DNA of 64,000 bases. It comes from Vesta saturnalis (taxonomy: Eukaryota > Arthropoda > Insecta > Coleoptera > Lampyridae). The stretch covers positions 826,501-890,500 of the forward strand of contig JARFJB010002037.1 of NCBI GenBank assembly GCA_036346205.1. Direction: 5' to 3'. The notes under the pieces were generated by a model. It ran no database searches. It worked only from the letters and a program-made list of their open reading frames with translations, and was not told the DNA's origin. The position numbers and the translations under genes were made by a program. Positions 24,681-34,869 of this stretch are shown piece after piece (the first letter of the stretch is position 1; each line of letters begins with the position of its first letter).

Positions 24681-25526
24681 TTTTACGAGTGTTGATTGAC
24701 ATTAAATGACAATTAAAAATATTTAAATTCTGAAAGGACATATTATTTTCGCGAAAATAACAAGAGAAAATTCTCAGTATAATAATGTGATTGGCTTCAA
24801 CGTATCCACGTGATCAAAAATTGATACTGTTTATTGGTTTTTATAAACGTAAAAAAATAATCATTAAAATATTCAAAACATATCAAATCCTTTTCAAACG
24901 TTGCGATATGGCTATCGACTGCTCTTCGCATGCACTCACGCCGAGAGTAGGGCAGAGATGTCCCTTGCGGCGGTCTCTCCCGGATCTAGCTGGTGTATGG
25001 AGTGCGCGTCAGTATAAGTCCAGTTCAGTGGTTAATACGATGTGGAATGATTCTTTTGAAAATTAATTAAGATGTCACATAAATATATGAGATCTAAAAA
25101 CACAAATATAATACTGCTGTAATAGTTAGTCAACTACGGAATCTAATATTATTTTAGTAAAAATTACCGAGATCTTTAATAGATTAAATATTATTAAACC
25201 GCCTTGAAAATGACAAATCAGAGTATCCTTTAACGGCGATGGCTAAAAACGAAAAAAAAATCAATCAACAAATTTAACAAAATTTAATCAAGTCATAAAG
25301 TAAGTCTACAGCTATGAAAAACTTTAATTTTAAAATAGTATTCACAACTAAAAATTTAACATACCAATAAAATATCTAGTTAAATCACAAATGCAGCAAA
25401 TAAATAATTTTCTGTTAATTAAAGTCTGTAATCGTTATTATACAATGAAAGCATAATGTGCATGTTTAATCTTATCTTAATTTTAACTGTGGTAAATTAC
25501 ATACTATATGTGTTAAGTTACATACA

Positions 25527-25575
25527 CAGCACACACACACACACGCACGCACGCACGCCCAACCACCCACACCCT
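25527..25575. repeat. (CA)n/(GCAC)n microsatellite
   Basis: CACACACA... changing into CGCACGCACGCACG and CCACCCACAC. Confidence 0.9.
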
Positions 25576-26390
25576 AGGAACATAAGTTGGCCCTGTGTTT
25601 CTTTCACCAAAAAGTTTGTAACACCTAACACATTTATTCTGCTTACTACTTGTTTACAACATGTATACTTATAATTATCACAAATCTATAATTAATATTT
25701 AATAGCCTGAAATAGAAATAAAAAATTAATTATATTACGTAAATATCTATTTTCTTCAATGGTATTAAAAAATACGAATTATGGTATTGAATACCCAAAA
25801 AGTAGAAAGAGGGAATTGTTTTAGTACTACAAGAATGACATTGTTTTATTAGTATAATAATGCTAGTACCTAGTTACGCTTCAGAGACACCACCATTTGA
25901 CACGTGCCAGTTAGCAAAGTGTAATTTTTGAGTTTGGTTTGTGTTCTTGCATTGAAACTATTGTAACTGATTTTTGTAAAATGTTTAATGAACAAATAGA
26001 TAGTGGCATGGTTGAAACTTGAACACTACAGAAATTTTCGACGTGATAAATAAAAGATATTGATTATTTAGGAACGTCAATTTTAGTAAATATTCTCAAA
26101 TGTAACACAAAACAAATATTATTTTATCATTGTAGTTTTTTATCTAAATTTATGTAGACAACATATCAACCTCAGTCCAAAGGATATAAATATATCAGAT
26201 TTTTTTTAAATGCCAAAAGGTAGGCAAATGTTACAAATTAATGTTTCCTTAAAAAGACATAGGGGATAAAAGTTCACCAATGTTGAAGAGGTATACATAA
26301 AATATGTGTTCCCATTAATGGTTTGTAAACTCAACAACAAAATACGCACAAAAAAAACTTCGAGCGCGTTTCAATAGATAAGCTATCATC

Positions 26391-26410
26391 ATCAGCGGTC
26401 GACCGCTGAT
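26391..26410. repeat. Perfect 20 bp palindrome
   Basis: ATCAGCGGTCGACCGCTGAT is identical to its own reverse complement. It is preceded by ATAGATAAGCTATCATC, a motif style found at the ends of Penelope-like elements, but no such element is otherwise seen. Confidence 0.8.
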
Positions 26411-26673
26411 ACTACAGAAAATGTACCTTCTTTTGCATTTTTGTTGTGATAATCGGGAACTACACAATATTTTAATCATGTTTGAAAGAAAATAACGTAT
26501 GTTAATGCGGAGTAAAAGTTTCTTTCGATCGATTTTCCACATCAATGGCATTCAGCAGTAAATATATGAACAAGCTTAGCTTTTTAAGGACCAAATGATG
26601 ATTCTAGACTAGTGCATTAAAGTTTATTGCTGTACCTCTTTTTATTCTCATGTTTCATGTAGGTTTTTTGTAG

Positions 26674-28279
26674 ATCAGCAAAGGAAAACGCAGAAGAAGT
26701 AATTACAATTACACAACGTATCAATCGCAATAAAAGAAAAAAAATAGTGCTTGAAGTGGCTGAAAATGTACCGTTCCATGAAAATTTAATGAATGATGTA
26801 GCTAATAGTAATAAAATATTGGATCTGTGTTCATCATTAATACAAAATGACAATCTAAGAAATATATGGAAAAATACGAATAAAAGTAGAAGAATTAATC
26901 ATTCAAATAATGGAAATTCATCTAATTGCAATGAAAACGCATATGCCACTGATCGAGTTCAAAGCACGCCTTCTAGTGATTTTATTTTTAATTTAAATCA
27001 AAGTGTAAATTTAGACAATAGTGAAAAATTAGGATCTTACAATGATTTGCGTTTAAATCGTTTACTTCCCTATCTGGGTTCTTTTAATAATACAACAGAA
27101 CCAGAACGTATTATAGGTGGAAATAATAAAGATTGGTTATTACAAAGGTACCTGAAGCACAAAGGTCTAACATGTAGAAAACTGTGGGTAGAAAAATTAG
27201 GTGACGACTTTAATTGTTTTCAAGAAAGAATTCAGCAAATAGATGCTTTACTTCCACTTGAAGCAAGTGAAGTTGGTGTATCACATCTTTCAGTTGTAAA
27301 TTTAACCAGACTTCCAGATGAGTTAATGCAGGAGTTCACTAAACATAATGATGATCATGTTAGAACAATCATTCATGATTTATTAGTAAAAGAGCGGCAG
27401 AGTTTTGCAAGCCGAATAAAAAAGAATTCTGAACGAGTTAGTGACGCAGATTCTGCTTTTCACGATTATGATAGTAGATCTGCAAGCAGACCCGATACTT
27501 GTTTTTTATCACAACAGAGTAATGTTGATTCCGGAATATTTGATGATCACTTTCCATCCACTTTAAATGATAATCAATCTAATTGTAGTAATGATGCGGA
27601 TATTTGTACAAATGATAATTTAGAAACATTAAATCAAAATGTGGAAGTGGATGGCCATACTACATTTAATTCTGATAATATTTTGCCAAGCGAAGAGACG
27701 TTAAATGTACCAATAGATGGTAGTAATATAGCTTTACCTTCTGCTGTAAATCTAGATATTAATTTTGTATCGGAAGATAATTCTCATATACATGAAAATG
27801 AAGTTCAAGATGATTTATGTACAGACTTTAATGTTGTTCAAGAGATTGTAATTGGACATGTTGATTCTCAATTGAATGATTTAAGTAATGGTATTACTCA
27901 TCAGGATCATGTAGATGGTATAGTGCAAGGTTGTTTAAGCAAAGACTTGAATTGTTCAAGTGTAGAGAATAACACTACCGAATGTAACTCGTCAACAGTA
28001 GTTCCAACAAATATTACTGTAATGTCAGTAATAAAACCTTTGCCTTTGAAATCTTTAAAAGTACAGAAGGTAACTATATGTTATTTTTAGTATATCATTT
28101 GATTTACGTACTGTTACAGAGAAAATTGATTCTATATGCTGATTCAGATGAAGAAGATTGTTTTCAGAAAGAAAAACGGAAAAAGGTACATAGGTTTAAA
28201 TGGTTAAAAACAAAAACTACATCTTTAAAAACATTTGAAAGATTTTTTCTACAACATTATATGCCTGAAGACGACGAAG
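26674..28279 (+). CDS. Upstream exons of the CAP-H2 transcription unit (5' part not in hand)
   Basis: Open from a splice acceptor after a pyrimidine-rich tract (AG at 26672-26673, or 26661-26662) to 28069, then a 50 bp intron (28070-28119, GT-AG, phase 0) and a second exon 28120-28279 ending at a strong GTAAGG donor in phase 1. That phase fits the exon at 46238. About 518 codons: a basic start (RINRNKRKK), a helical region (WLLQRYLKHKGL, RKLWVEKLGDDF, RIQQIDALLP), then a long Asn/Asp/Ser-rich acidic linker and a Lys-rich end. No stop, frameshift or low-quality stretch, unlike all neighbours. I do not recognise a domain. It may be the divergent middle of CAP-H2, or another gene if the 18 kb splice is not used. 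No convincing initiator ATG is present, so 5' exons are missing. Confidence 0.7.
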
Positions 28280-29124
28280 GTAAGGCAATCCTTATTCATT
28301 TATATAACAGATGAAAATACTGTGCTACAGAGTAAATCCGCCTTTTTTTATATCTCATCTAATATCATCCATACCTCTAGTTAGTTCGAAAAATGTTGGC
28401 TGATGAAAATACTCTGAGTATGGAACTGTATCATAGTTTAATTATTATTCTGACCAACTTATATGCAATTATTATATTAGTAACTGACAAAATTTTCAAT
28501 TTAAGATATTTTTTGTATCACCAATGTTTAATCATTCAAAAGAATCTTATTGTTTACTAAACATTCTATTACATCGATTTCTTGAATGAAGAAGGTTGTA
28601 TCTCAAATTTCATAGTTTTGAGAAAAGTTGATTTTAAAATTGTAATGTGAACTAAAAAATAATAGGACACCGCTATAAATTTGGCCATTCTTTATACAGG
28701 TATGTTTTCACTCTTACATCTGTTCCAATTTGTTTTAGATTATTTTACTACATTTTTGCGCTTGAAAATTAGTTGTTTACTTCTTTCTGTTCATAATTAA
28801 ATTATGTTACCGGTTGAGCGAGGTAAGCGGCTGTATCTCAGAATCTATCAATTTGACAACGATGGGAAATAATTTTTTATTATGAATGTGGCCATGAGAA
28901 AATGCTGGAAATTATTTTGAATTTCCGTATCTCACTGCTAAGGGGCGCAATTCAAAATTAAATAATAAAGTTTTAAATTTCTTCAAAAACTCCTATATAA
29001 AGTTATACCTTAGCTTACATCGTTAGAAAGTCTAGACAATTCTACATAATTTTGGTTTAAGGTTCATTGGCGCACTGACCATAATAAAAGTGGGGGAAGC
29101 TATTGAAATTGTAATTTAAAATTA

Positions 29125-29623
29125 CTGTAAATTATAAACCACTTATTCAATTTTAGTAAAATTAAGATTGTTTGGAATTACCATTCCCATTGTTACACAA
29201 TAGTTTCTAATAAAAGTGTTAGCGGGCGCAATTTGCTATAATATCAGTTTTTTCATTGTCCTCCGACAGTTAAAAACCACAAGTTGATTTCTTTGATCGT
29301 TTTATTGCGAAATGAAGATTTTTTTAACACTTTAATTGACGAAGTTTGGTTTTGCTGAGCCAAATTGGATAAATGTACGTCTCATGTTAAAGAGATAGTT
29401 GTTAATTGAATTAAGGATCAACAGTGATTCTTAATGTCTTATCACCGTTACTAGGAGGTGTTAAGAATAAGAAAATAAGGTTTTTACATTTTTTCTTTAA
29501 AATTTTAATTACAATTATGTAGGTATTTATTATATCAAAATCAAAAGGTATTTATTTTAATATTATTGTTAGTTTTAGAGTTATAGGGAAATTAAAGTTT
29601 AATTTTGACGCGGTTCACCCTGT
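29125..29623. repeat. Left arm of head-to-head mariner ends
   Basis: Reverse complement of 30633-31240 with many point differences. The mariner-type terminus CACCCTGT is at its inner edge (29616-29623), facing the transposase remnant rather than away from it. Confidence 0.75.
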
Positions 29624-29639
29624 CTGTTTTCCATGTCAA

Positions 29640-30323
29640 ATCTTATTGACGGTGGTTTGGAATACAATTTCCTTCAAGCGACCCCATAGGCAGAAGTCCA
29701 GCGGCATTGGCGCTGCACTTCTCGCATCCATTATGGATTTTCATCAGAACAATAATGCATGTTTACCCAACCATCACTGTTAAAAGTCGATCCATAGAAT
29801 TTGTTATAAAAAATCCTGTTTTCACGAATAATTCCTAACAAAAATTTATCCTGTGATCAAAATCTTCTCCATTTAAGGCCTGGTGCAAAACTATATGGTA
29901 GGGGTTTAGTCTAAAAATTAAAAAAAAAACGCGCATATAGTAAACTGTGTGTCTATTATCAAGGATGTGCGAATGCAATTATTCACCTGTGGTCTTTTAA
30001 TATGTTTCGAACAGTAAGTAGTTCGAGCTGTTCCCAAATCTAAAGATAACGCCCTAGTTCCATTGTGTCTGTTAAATTCTGTGTGAGCTAAGACATTAAT
30101 AATATTTTGCGCGGTCCTTTCAATGCAACGCCTCCTAAATCTAGGACGACGAAAACTACCAGTACCGCGTAGTCGCTTAACCAAGCGTGGAAAGATTCTT
30201 CTTCCATAATGATGGCGATCTGGATACTGGGCCGTATAATTGTCTTTCAGCTATTGGTGCATTTTGGAAGCATTCGGAATAGACCGCAATCATATCAATA
30301 GCTTCATCACTCGTGAAAGGCAT
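29640..30323 (-). pseudogene. Mariner 4 transposase, internally deleted, intron conserved
   Basis: Minus strand, starts MPFTSDEAIDMIAVYSEC at 30323. Then a long frame (30184-29988) with FRRPRFRRRCIERTAQNIIN and RALSLDLG, ending in the KDH/R position. Intron 29986-29911 (76 bp, GT-AG) follows at the same codon as in mariners 1 and 3. The next exon has LNPYHIVLHQAL. A damaged FNSDGWVNMHY segment follows near 29780. A deletion then joins REVQRQ to LDFCLWGRLKEIVFQT near 29690-29650, removing catalytic Asp 2 and its surroundings. The C-terminus is cut at 29624, where a head-to-head mariner end starts. Confidence 0.8.
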
Positions 30324-30632
30324 TTTAAAAAATATTCACAAGCCAAATTAAACTGCGCCTAATAAAAATTTATTTATTTATTATTAATTGAAATAGTGAT
30401 TAATTGTATGTTTTATTTTAAAAAAATGTTCTACCTACTATATCTGTAAAATTAATAAAATTAGTAAGGAAGGTAAACGTTTAAGGTAAGTGGAAATCGA
30501 AGCAGCAATTGTATACAACTGAACAATATTGGAAGACTGTTTGGAATGTGACGGATGGCAGTTTGAAGACTTATCGAGGCATTAATAATATTTTTGGGTT
30601 TAAACTCGGATTTTTGGTTTTATTTGAACTTT

Positions 30633-31526
30633 ACAGGGTGAGTCATGTTAAAATTAAACTTTAATTTCGCTATAACTCTAAAACTAACAACAATATTAAA
30701 ATAAATCATTTTTATGATACATTTAATTTGCTTTTTGATTTTGATATAATAAATACCTACATCATTGCAATTGAAATTTTAAAGAAAAAGTGTAAAAACC
30801 TAATTTTTGTATTCTTAACACCCCCTAGCGACGGTAATGGACATTAAAAATCACTGTTGGTCCTTAATTTCATTAACAACAATTAACTCTTTAATATGAG
30901 ACCAACATTTATCCAATTCGGCTCAGCAAAAACAAACATAGTCAATGAAAGTGTTAGAAGAATCTTCATTTCGCTATAACTTTTAAACGAGCAAAGATAT
31001 CAACTTGCGGTTTTTACGTTTTTAAAATTTAATCTACTTTTCGAATAAGATTTCAAAAATATGCCGTGTGATTTAAATTTTCGGAGTAAAATGAAGAAAA
31101 CTGATATAACAAATTGTGCCTCTAGCACTTTAATTAGGAACTATTGTGTAACAACGGGAACTGCAATTTAAAATACCTACATTTGTCTTCCAAACATGTT
31201 TTAGTTTACTAAAATTGAATAAGTGGTTTAGAATTTACAGCAAAGATGCGGTTTTCGCGATCCTGTTCTACTTTTTCGTGAACTGAAAGATGCCACAAAC
31301 AGATTTGTCATAGTCCTATTAATATTTGAGGTACAGGGCGAAATTCTAAATTTGCACATTCTAAACACCCCTTGTAACTGCTTTGCCTTGTAATTTATCG
31401 AAATGGTGAAAAGCGGGTCTTATACAGAATTTTCCGTAGAATTTAGTGGCGTGCACAGTTTTCCCCCAGAAAAGTCAGTTTCTTCGCAATAAACCAAAGT
31501 TTTGTTTTTTTTGATGGTACACCCTG
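30633..31526. mobile_element. Non-autonomous mariner-like segment bounded by CAGGGTG/CACCCTG
   Basis: Starts TACAGGGTGAGTCATG and ends GGTACACCCTGTA. 894 bp without coding. Its first 600 bp are the inverted copy of 29125-29623; its last 90 bp are the inverted copy of 33349-33440. Contains two versions of the GCGGTTTT(C)G block (31008 and 31250). Confidence 0.55.
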
Positions 31527-31660
31527 TATATATTTTCTTATATATAATAGAGCTTACTCTGAGCTTTCAAAAAATATGTATTGTGTATTTACATTATTAA
31601 CCTCAAAAATGAATGTTAACATTAATTTAACATTTCGATGATATAGTTGGCCATGAAAAA
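31440..31660. repeat. Left arm around mariner 5, crossing its boundary
   Basis: Reverse complement of 33195-33440. The pairing continues across the TA at 31527-31528, so both the mariner 5 TIR (31529 on) and the neighbouring element end (CACCCTG, ending 31526) belong to one inverted repeat. Confidence 0.75.
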
Positions 31661-33346
31661 ACAAGGTTAAGGGTTCAGAAATTTAATGCAAAAACACAAA
31701 ATTAAAAATTAAACATAATACCTACAACTTGACAAGCCTAATATAAATTACTAAAAGATATTTCAAACTGATGACCATTCTGTCTTATACATGCTTCACA
31801 CACTCTTCCAATTCGTTCTATAGCATTAAGCACGATAATAGGGTGATCTTGTAAATGTCTGAAAGCTTCTCCAACTACATTTGTCAAACGTTCAATGTTA
31901 TCATATTGAGTTTGGTATATTTTATTTTGCAAGTAACCTCATAAAAACAAATGTAAGATTGACAAGTCGGAGACCTAGGAGGCCATCTTATCATCCCATT
32001 AGTGCCAATCCATCTATTACCAAAATTGTTTTCCAAAAACGGGCGTATAATTTGTGCATTGTAAAATGGGGCTCCATCCTGTTGAAATTGAATTTGGCTC
32101 AAGTGAGCTAAAGGAATGTCATCTAATAATTCAGGCACAACCATTTCTAAAATGTCCAAATATCTAGGAGCGTCCTTGTTGTCTTTGGGGAATATTTGGT
32201 GTTGATTTTCTTGAAGCCAGAATCTGCTATTATGGTTGTTTAAAACACCTTGATTGTTAAAATGTACCTCATCTGACCATATGACTTTTCCTCACAACTT
32301 GAGTACTATATTTAACATGTTTATGTACCAGTTGCAAAATATGAACCGAAGTTCAGCGTCGCCAGGATGTAGATGTTGAGCAAGCCTAAATTTATGTGGT
32401 TTATGTTTATGACGGCGAAGTATTCTTTGAATTCTTGTTTTTGAAACTCCAATACTACTTTCTATAGTTCTGCAAGAACTTATAGAATTACCCTCGCCAC
32501 TGGCTAAAACGGTAACCTCATCATTCTCTGGATTTTTTTATTATATTTTTTTGACCTGAGTTTAGAAAATGATCCATAATTAATTAAAAAAACGTGATTT
32601 TACTAGGTTGTCTCCGTTCCGGAAACCTACATAGATGTAAAGTTACTTAATTAGAAAAATTAATACCAAGGAAACAACGTTTACCTGTTAAAATACAAAT
32701 TTATTTCTGCGTCGGCGTTTCGATTACTCTGACCAAAGCAAATCAGCATTTCATATTTCTCAAAAGTTTTAAAAATTTTGATTTTTTTATCATAAGTTGC
32801 ACAATGAACAAACAATACGATTGTTGCACAAAAATAATTTTTATCAGATTTGACAGTGTTTATTACGTTTAGAATTAGACTAGGCCCAGCCTATTTACAA
32901 ATTTAGATATAAAGTACGCTTTATAAGGTTTATTGCCATTAATATTTTGTTCTGAAGCTGTAAGATGCAATTTACCCAATTAAAAAAAAATTTGCCAGTT
33001 TGAATATGTTTCAAAAATTATTGTACCGAATTTGCATAATTTTTTGTTATATTTTTGCATTTCTGCGTAAAAGTCCCTAGATTTATTATAATCGCGCATT
33101 TACATATTTATAATTATCATAAAGCAGTAAGAATCTAGTAACCCTTTTTTAATACTCAAATATATCTTCAAGACGTTCAAGAAAATACGCGTTTTTACTG
33201 AGTTTATAGGTGTCATGGCCAACTATATCGTCAAAATGTTAAATTAATGTAACATTCATTTTTGAGGTTAATAATGCAAAAGAAGTTCCACGTAATATAT
33301 ATTTTTTGAAAGCTAAGAGTAAGCTCTATTATATAATAAAAAAATA
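31529..33346 (-). mobile_element. Mariner 5 between two head-to-head mariner ends
   Basis: A 1.8 kb element with inverted ends of about 130 bp (TATATTTTCTTATATA... and its inverse), flanked by TA at 31527-31528 and 33347-33348. Outside the TAs are CACCCTG on the left and CAGCGTG on the right, i.e. ends of other mariners pointing away. Holds a minus-strand transposase. Confidence 0.65.
31738..32577 (-). pseudogene. Mariner 5 transposase
   Basis: Minus-strand transposase with ATG at 32577. Visible blocks: helix-turn-helix with ESSIGVSKTRIQRIL (near 32440), HKPHKFRLAQHL without the intron seen in mariners 1, 3 and 4, IWSDEVHFNNQG with catalytic Asp 1 (near 32270), FQQDGAPFYNAQ with Asp 2 (near 32075), and RWIGTNGMIRWPPRSP. 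Right after this a one-base shift is needed, and the expected third Asp reads as His (SILHLFL then a stop where the family has Trp). The C-terminal ORF 31932-31738 continues the family tail. Early frameshift near 32525. Dead copy, but the best preserved of the DD41D-type set here. Confidence 0.85.
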
Positions 33347-33440
33347 TACAGCGTGTTCCATTTAAAAAAAAAAAAACTTTGGTTTATTGCGAAGAAACTG
33401 ACTTTTTGTGGAGAAAAATCTTGCTTTTAGAATTCAATAA
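33195..33440. repeat. Right arm around mariner 5, crossing its boundary
   Basis: Reverse complement of 31440-31660. TACAGCGTGTTCC at 33347-33359 marks the start of the next mariner. Confidence 0.75.
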
Positions 33441-34440
33441 TTTCTATCGCTCCGAAAATATTTTTATTCAAACATGGATAACTTGGTTTTTTTTGAATGG
33501 AACCACCCATATTTTCATACATCAGCGGATAGGAAATTAAATTTCCTTTCCATTGATGTAACATTATCGATATTTTGGAGTGATAGTTTTCGAGATATTC
33601 ACATTTTTATCTAATTTCAGTTTTTATTGCGCATTGCCGCGGTGCTTTGGAAAACGTTTGTCAATTGTTTTAAACAACTGATAAGAAACGTCAGTTTCTC
33701 GAGCTTCTGTTGTGCTTTGCTGTCTTGTGTATCAGTTTAAGTGTTTCTACAAGACATTTCCATTAAAATGTTGTTGTCCGTTATTGGCGTCAAGGATTTA
33801 TGCGGTACGGTATCCTGAACGAAGACTTCCCCGAGAAACAGCCTTTCAAAAGTTGCTATTATTGGTAGAATGCGTTACATGCATGATGGCGCGCCAGCTC
33901 ACTTTTCTCGATTGGCAAGGGAATTTTTGGATAGGAGATTTGCAAATACGTGGATTGGTCGAGGGGGACCTGTACTCTGGCCAGCTCGTAGTCCCCACCT
34001 TAATCCCCTCGATTTTTCATTTTGGGGATTCATGAAAAATGATGTTTATTCTGTAGAAATACATAATGAAGAGCAACTCTGGATAAGAATTATGAAATCC
34101 GCAGATAGATTCTCAGGAATATTTCAAAGATGCCGTCAATCCTTAGGAAGAAGAATTGAAAAATGTATTCAAGTACAAGAACAACAATTTGAACATCTTC
34201 TAAAAATTTAATGTTTTTTTTTAATCACTACCCTTCATTGTTGCTATTAAAATTTAATTGTTGAAGTGTTATGTCATTGTTTTTGCAAATAAGTTACTTT
34301 GGCGCTTTTGGATAATTTGCATGCATCGGATGCATTTTTCTCGTAAACCGTTGGTCCTAGCGACTTCAATAAGGTATACCTTTCTGAAGCAGAAAAGATG
34401 GGAACACAAATTTTTCCAGTCGAAAATGACATACAGTGTA
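33349..34440 (+). mobile_element. Mariner 6, internally deleted
   Basis: Starts CAGCGTGTTCCATTT after TA. The plus-strand transposase is reduced to fused ends (33712-34211). The right end is unclear: GACATACAGTG at about 34430 is the best candidate. Confidence 0.55.
33712..34211 (+). pseudogene. Mariner 6 transposase, N-terminus fused to C-terminus
   Basis: N-terminal block LASRIYAVRYPERRLPRE (about 33785-33840) is followed, without the helix-turn-helix and first catalytic region, by RYMHDGAPAHFSRLAREFL (33873 on) in another frame. About 150 residues including Asp 1 are lost. The C-terminal frame 33870-34211 is clean: HDGAPAH holds Asp 2, ARSPHLNPLDFSFWG holds Asp 3, and exactly 41 residues separate them, the DD41D spacing that characterises rosa-like elements. 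Tail: EKCIQVQEQQFEHLLKI. Confidence 0.85.
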
Positions 34441-34609
34441 AGGCAAAAAAAGTTAGGACCGATTCAAACAAGATGGAAATCTGTATGTGGCGCCCTCTAT
34501 CAGTAATAAAAGAACTAAGGTCATAAGGCAAAAAAGTTAGGACCGATTCAAACAAGATGGAAATCTGTATGCGGCGCCCTCTATCAGTAATAAAAGAACT
34601 AAGGTCATA
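34441..34609. repeat. Tandem duplication, two 85/84 bp units
   Basis: Units 34441-34525 and 34526-34609 start AGGCAAAAAA and end AAGGTCATA. They differ at about two positions, so the duplication is recent. It lies next to a mariner-like arm. Confidence 0.95.
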
Positions 34610-34789
34610 TTTGAATTCTGCGTCATAAAAAGCCCCTGTATACAACATTTCGTCCGCTTATTACATCATTGTAAAAAGATATTTGAAAAAAACAAAAAAA
34701 AAATTAAACTTCAACACCCTATATCTTTTAAACGAAGGCGTTGCGGACCTAAGTTCATAGGAACTTTTTTTCTTATTTTAGTGTATAGC

Positions 34790-34792
<3 letters not shown>

Positions 34793-34851
<59 letters not shown>
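34793..34851. repeat. (TA)n microsatellite at LINE 3' end
   Basis: About 29 TA units, directly beyond the 3' end of the minus-strand LINE. Confidence 0.95.
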
Positions 34852-34855
<4 letters not shown>

Positions 34856-34869
34856 ATTAAAATAATAAA

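Larger units (their letters stand above)
19750..25030 (-). mobile_element. hAT element, 5.3 kb, with perfect 8 bp target duplication
   Basis: Flanked by GTTAATAC at 19742-19749 and 25031-25038. Ends are imperfect terminal inverted repeats: CACTGAATTGTACTTATACTG on the left, and CACTGAACTGGACTTATACTG as the reverse complement of the right end. GC-richer subterminal segments (19765-19910 and 24930-25010) follow inside. It carries a minus-strand hAT transposase (22100-20191) and a minus-strand Crypton-type recombinase ORF (24680-23590). The 8 bp duplication and the transposase type agree on hAT. Confidence 0.85.
17690..25068. mobile_element. Long-inverted-repeat DNA element, later invaded by a MITE and a hAT
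   Basis: The left arm (17690-17750 plus 17881-18250) and the right arm (19370-19749 plus 25031-25065) are inverted copies of about 420 bp. The outer edges share CATTCCACATC(A/G)TAT. Each arm is split by a younger insertion: a 127 bp MITE on the left and a 5.3 kb hAT on the right. Removing the two inserts gives an element of about 2 kb. Its 1.1 kb core holds the start of a degraded ORF (18930-19278). Superfamily unknown: no transposase catalytic region is present. Confidence 0.65.
25069..26660. other. Upstream region of the host gene, no firm exon
   Basis: Between the long-inverted-repeat element and the first supported exon. A GC-balanced stretch near 25870-26030 contains an ATG followed by a short frame (25981) and could be a 5' exon or promoter, but there is no decisive signal. 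A 20 bp perfect palindrome (26391-26410) lies next to a GAGCGCGTTTCAATAGATAAGC motif. Confidence 0.3.

Noticed and set aside
25456..25674. 72-codon ORF with THTHTH run
   Set aside because: Created by the (CA)n microsatellite.
33712..34035. 107-codon ORF as a separate gene
   Set aside because: Only its middle is N-terminal transposase; the rest is an out-of-frame reading of the C-terminal transposase.
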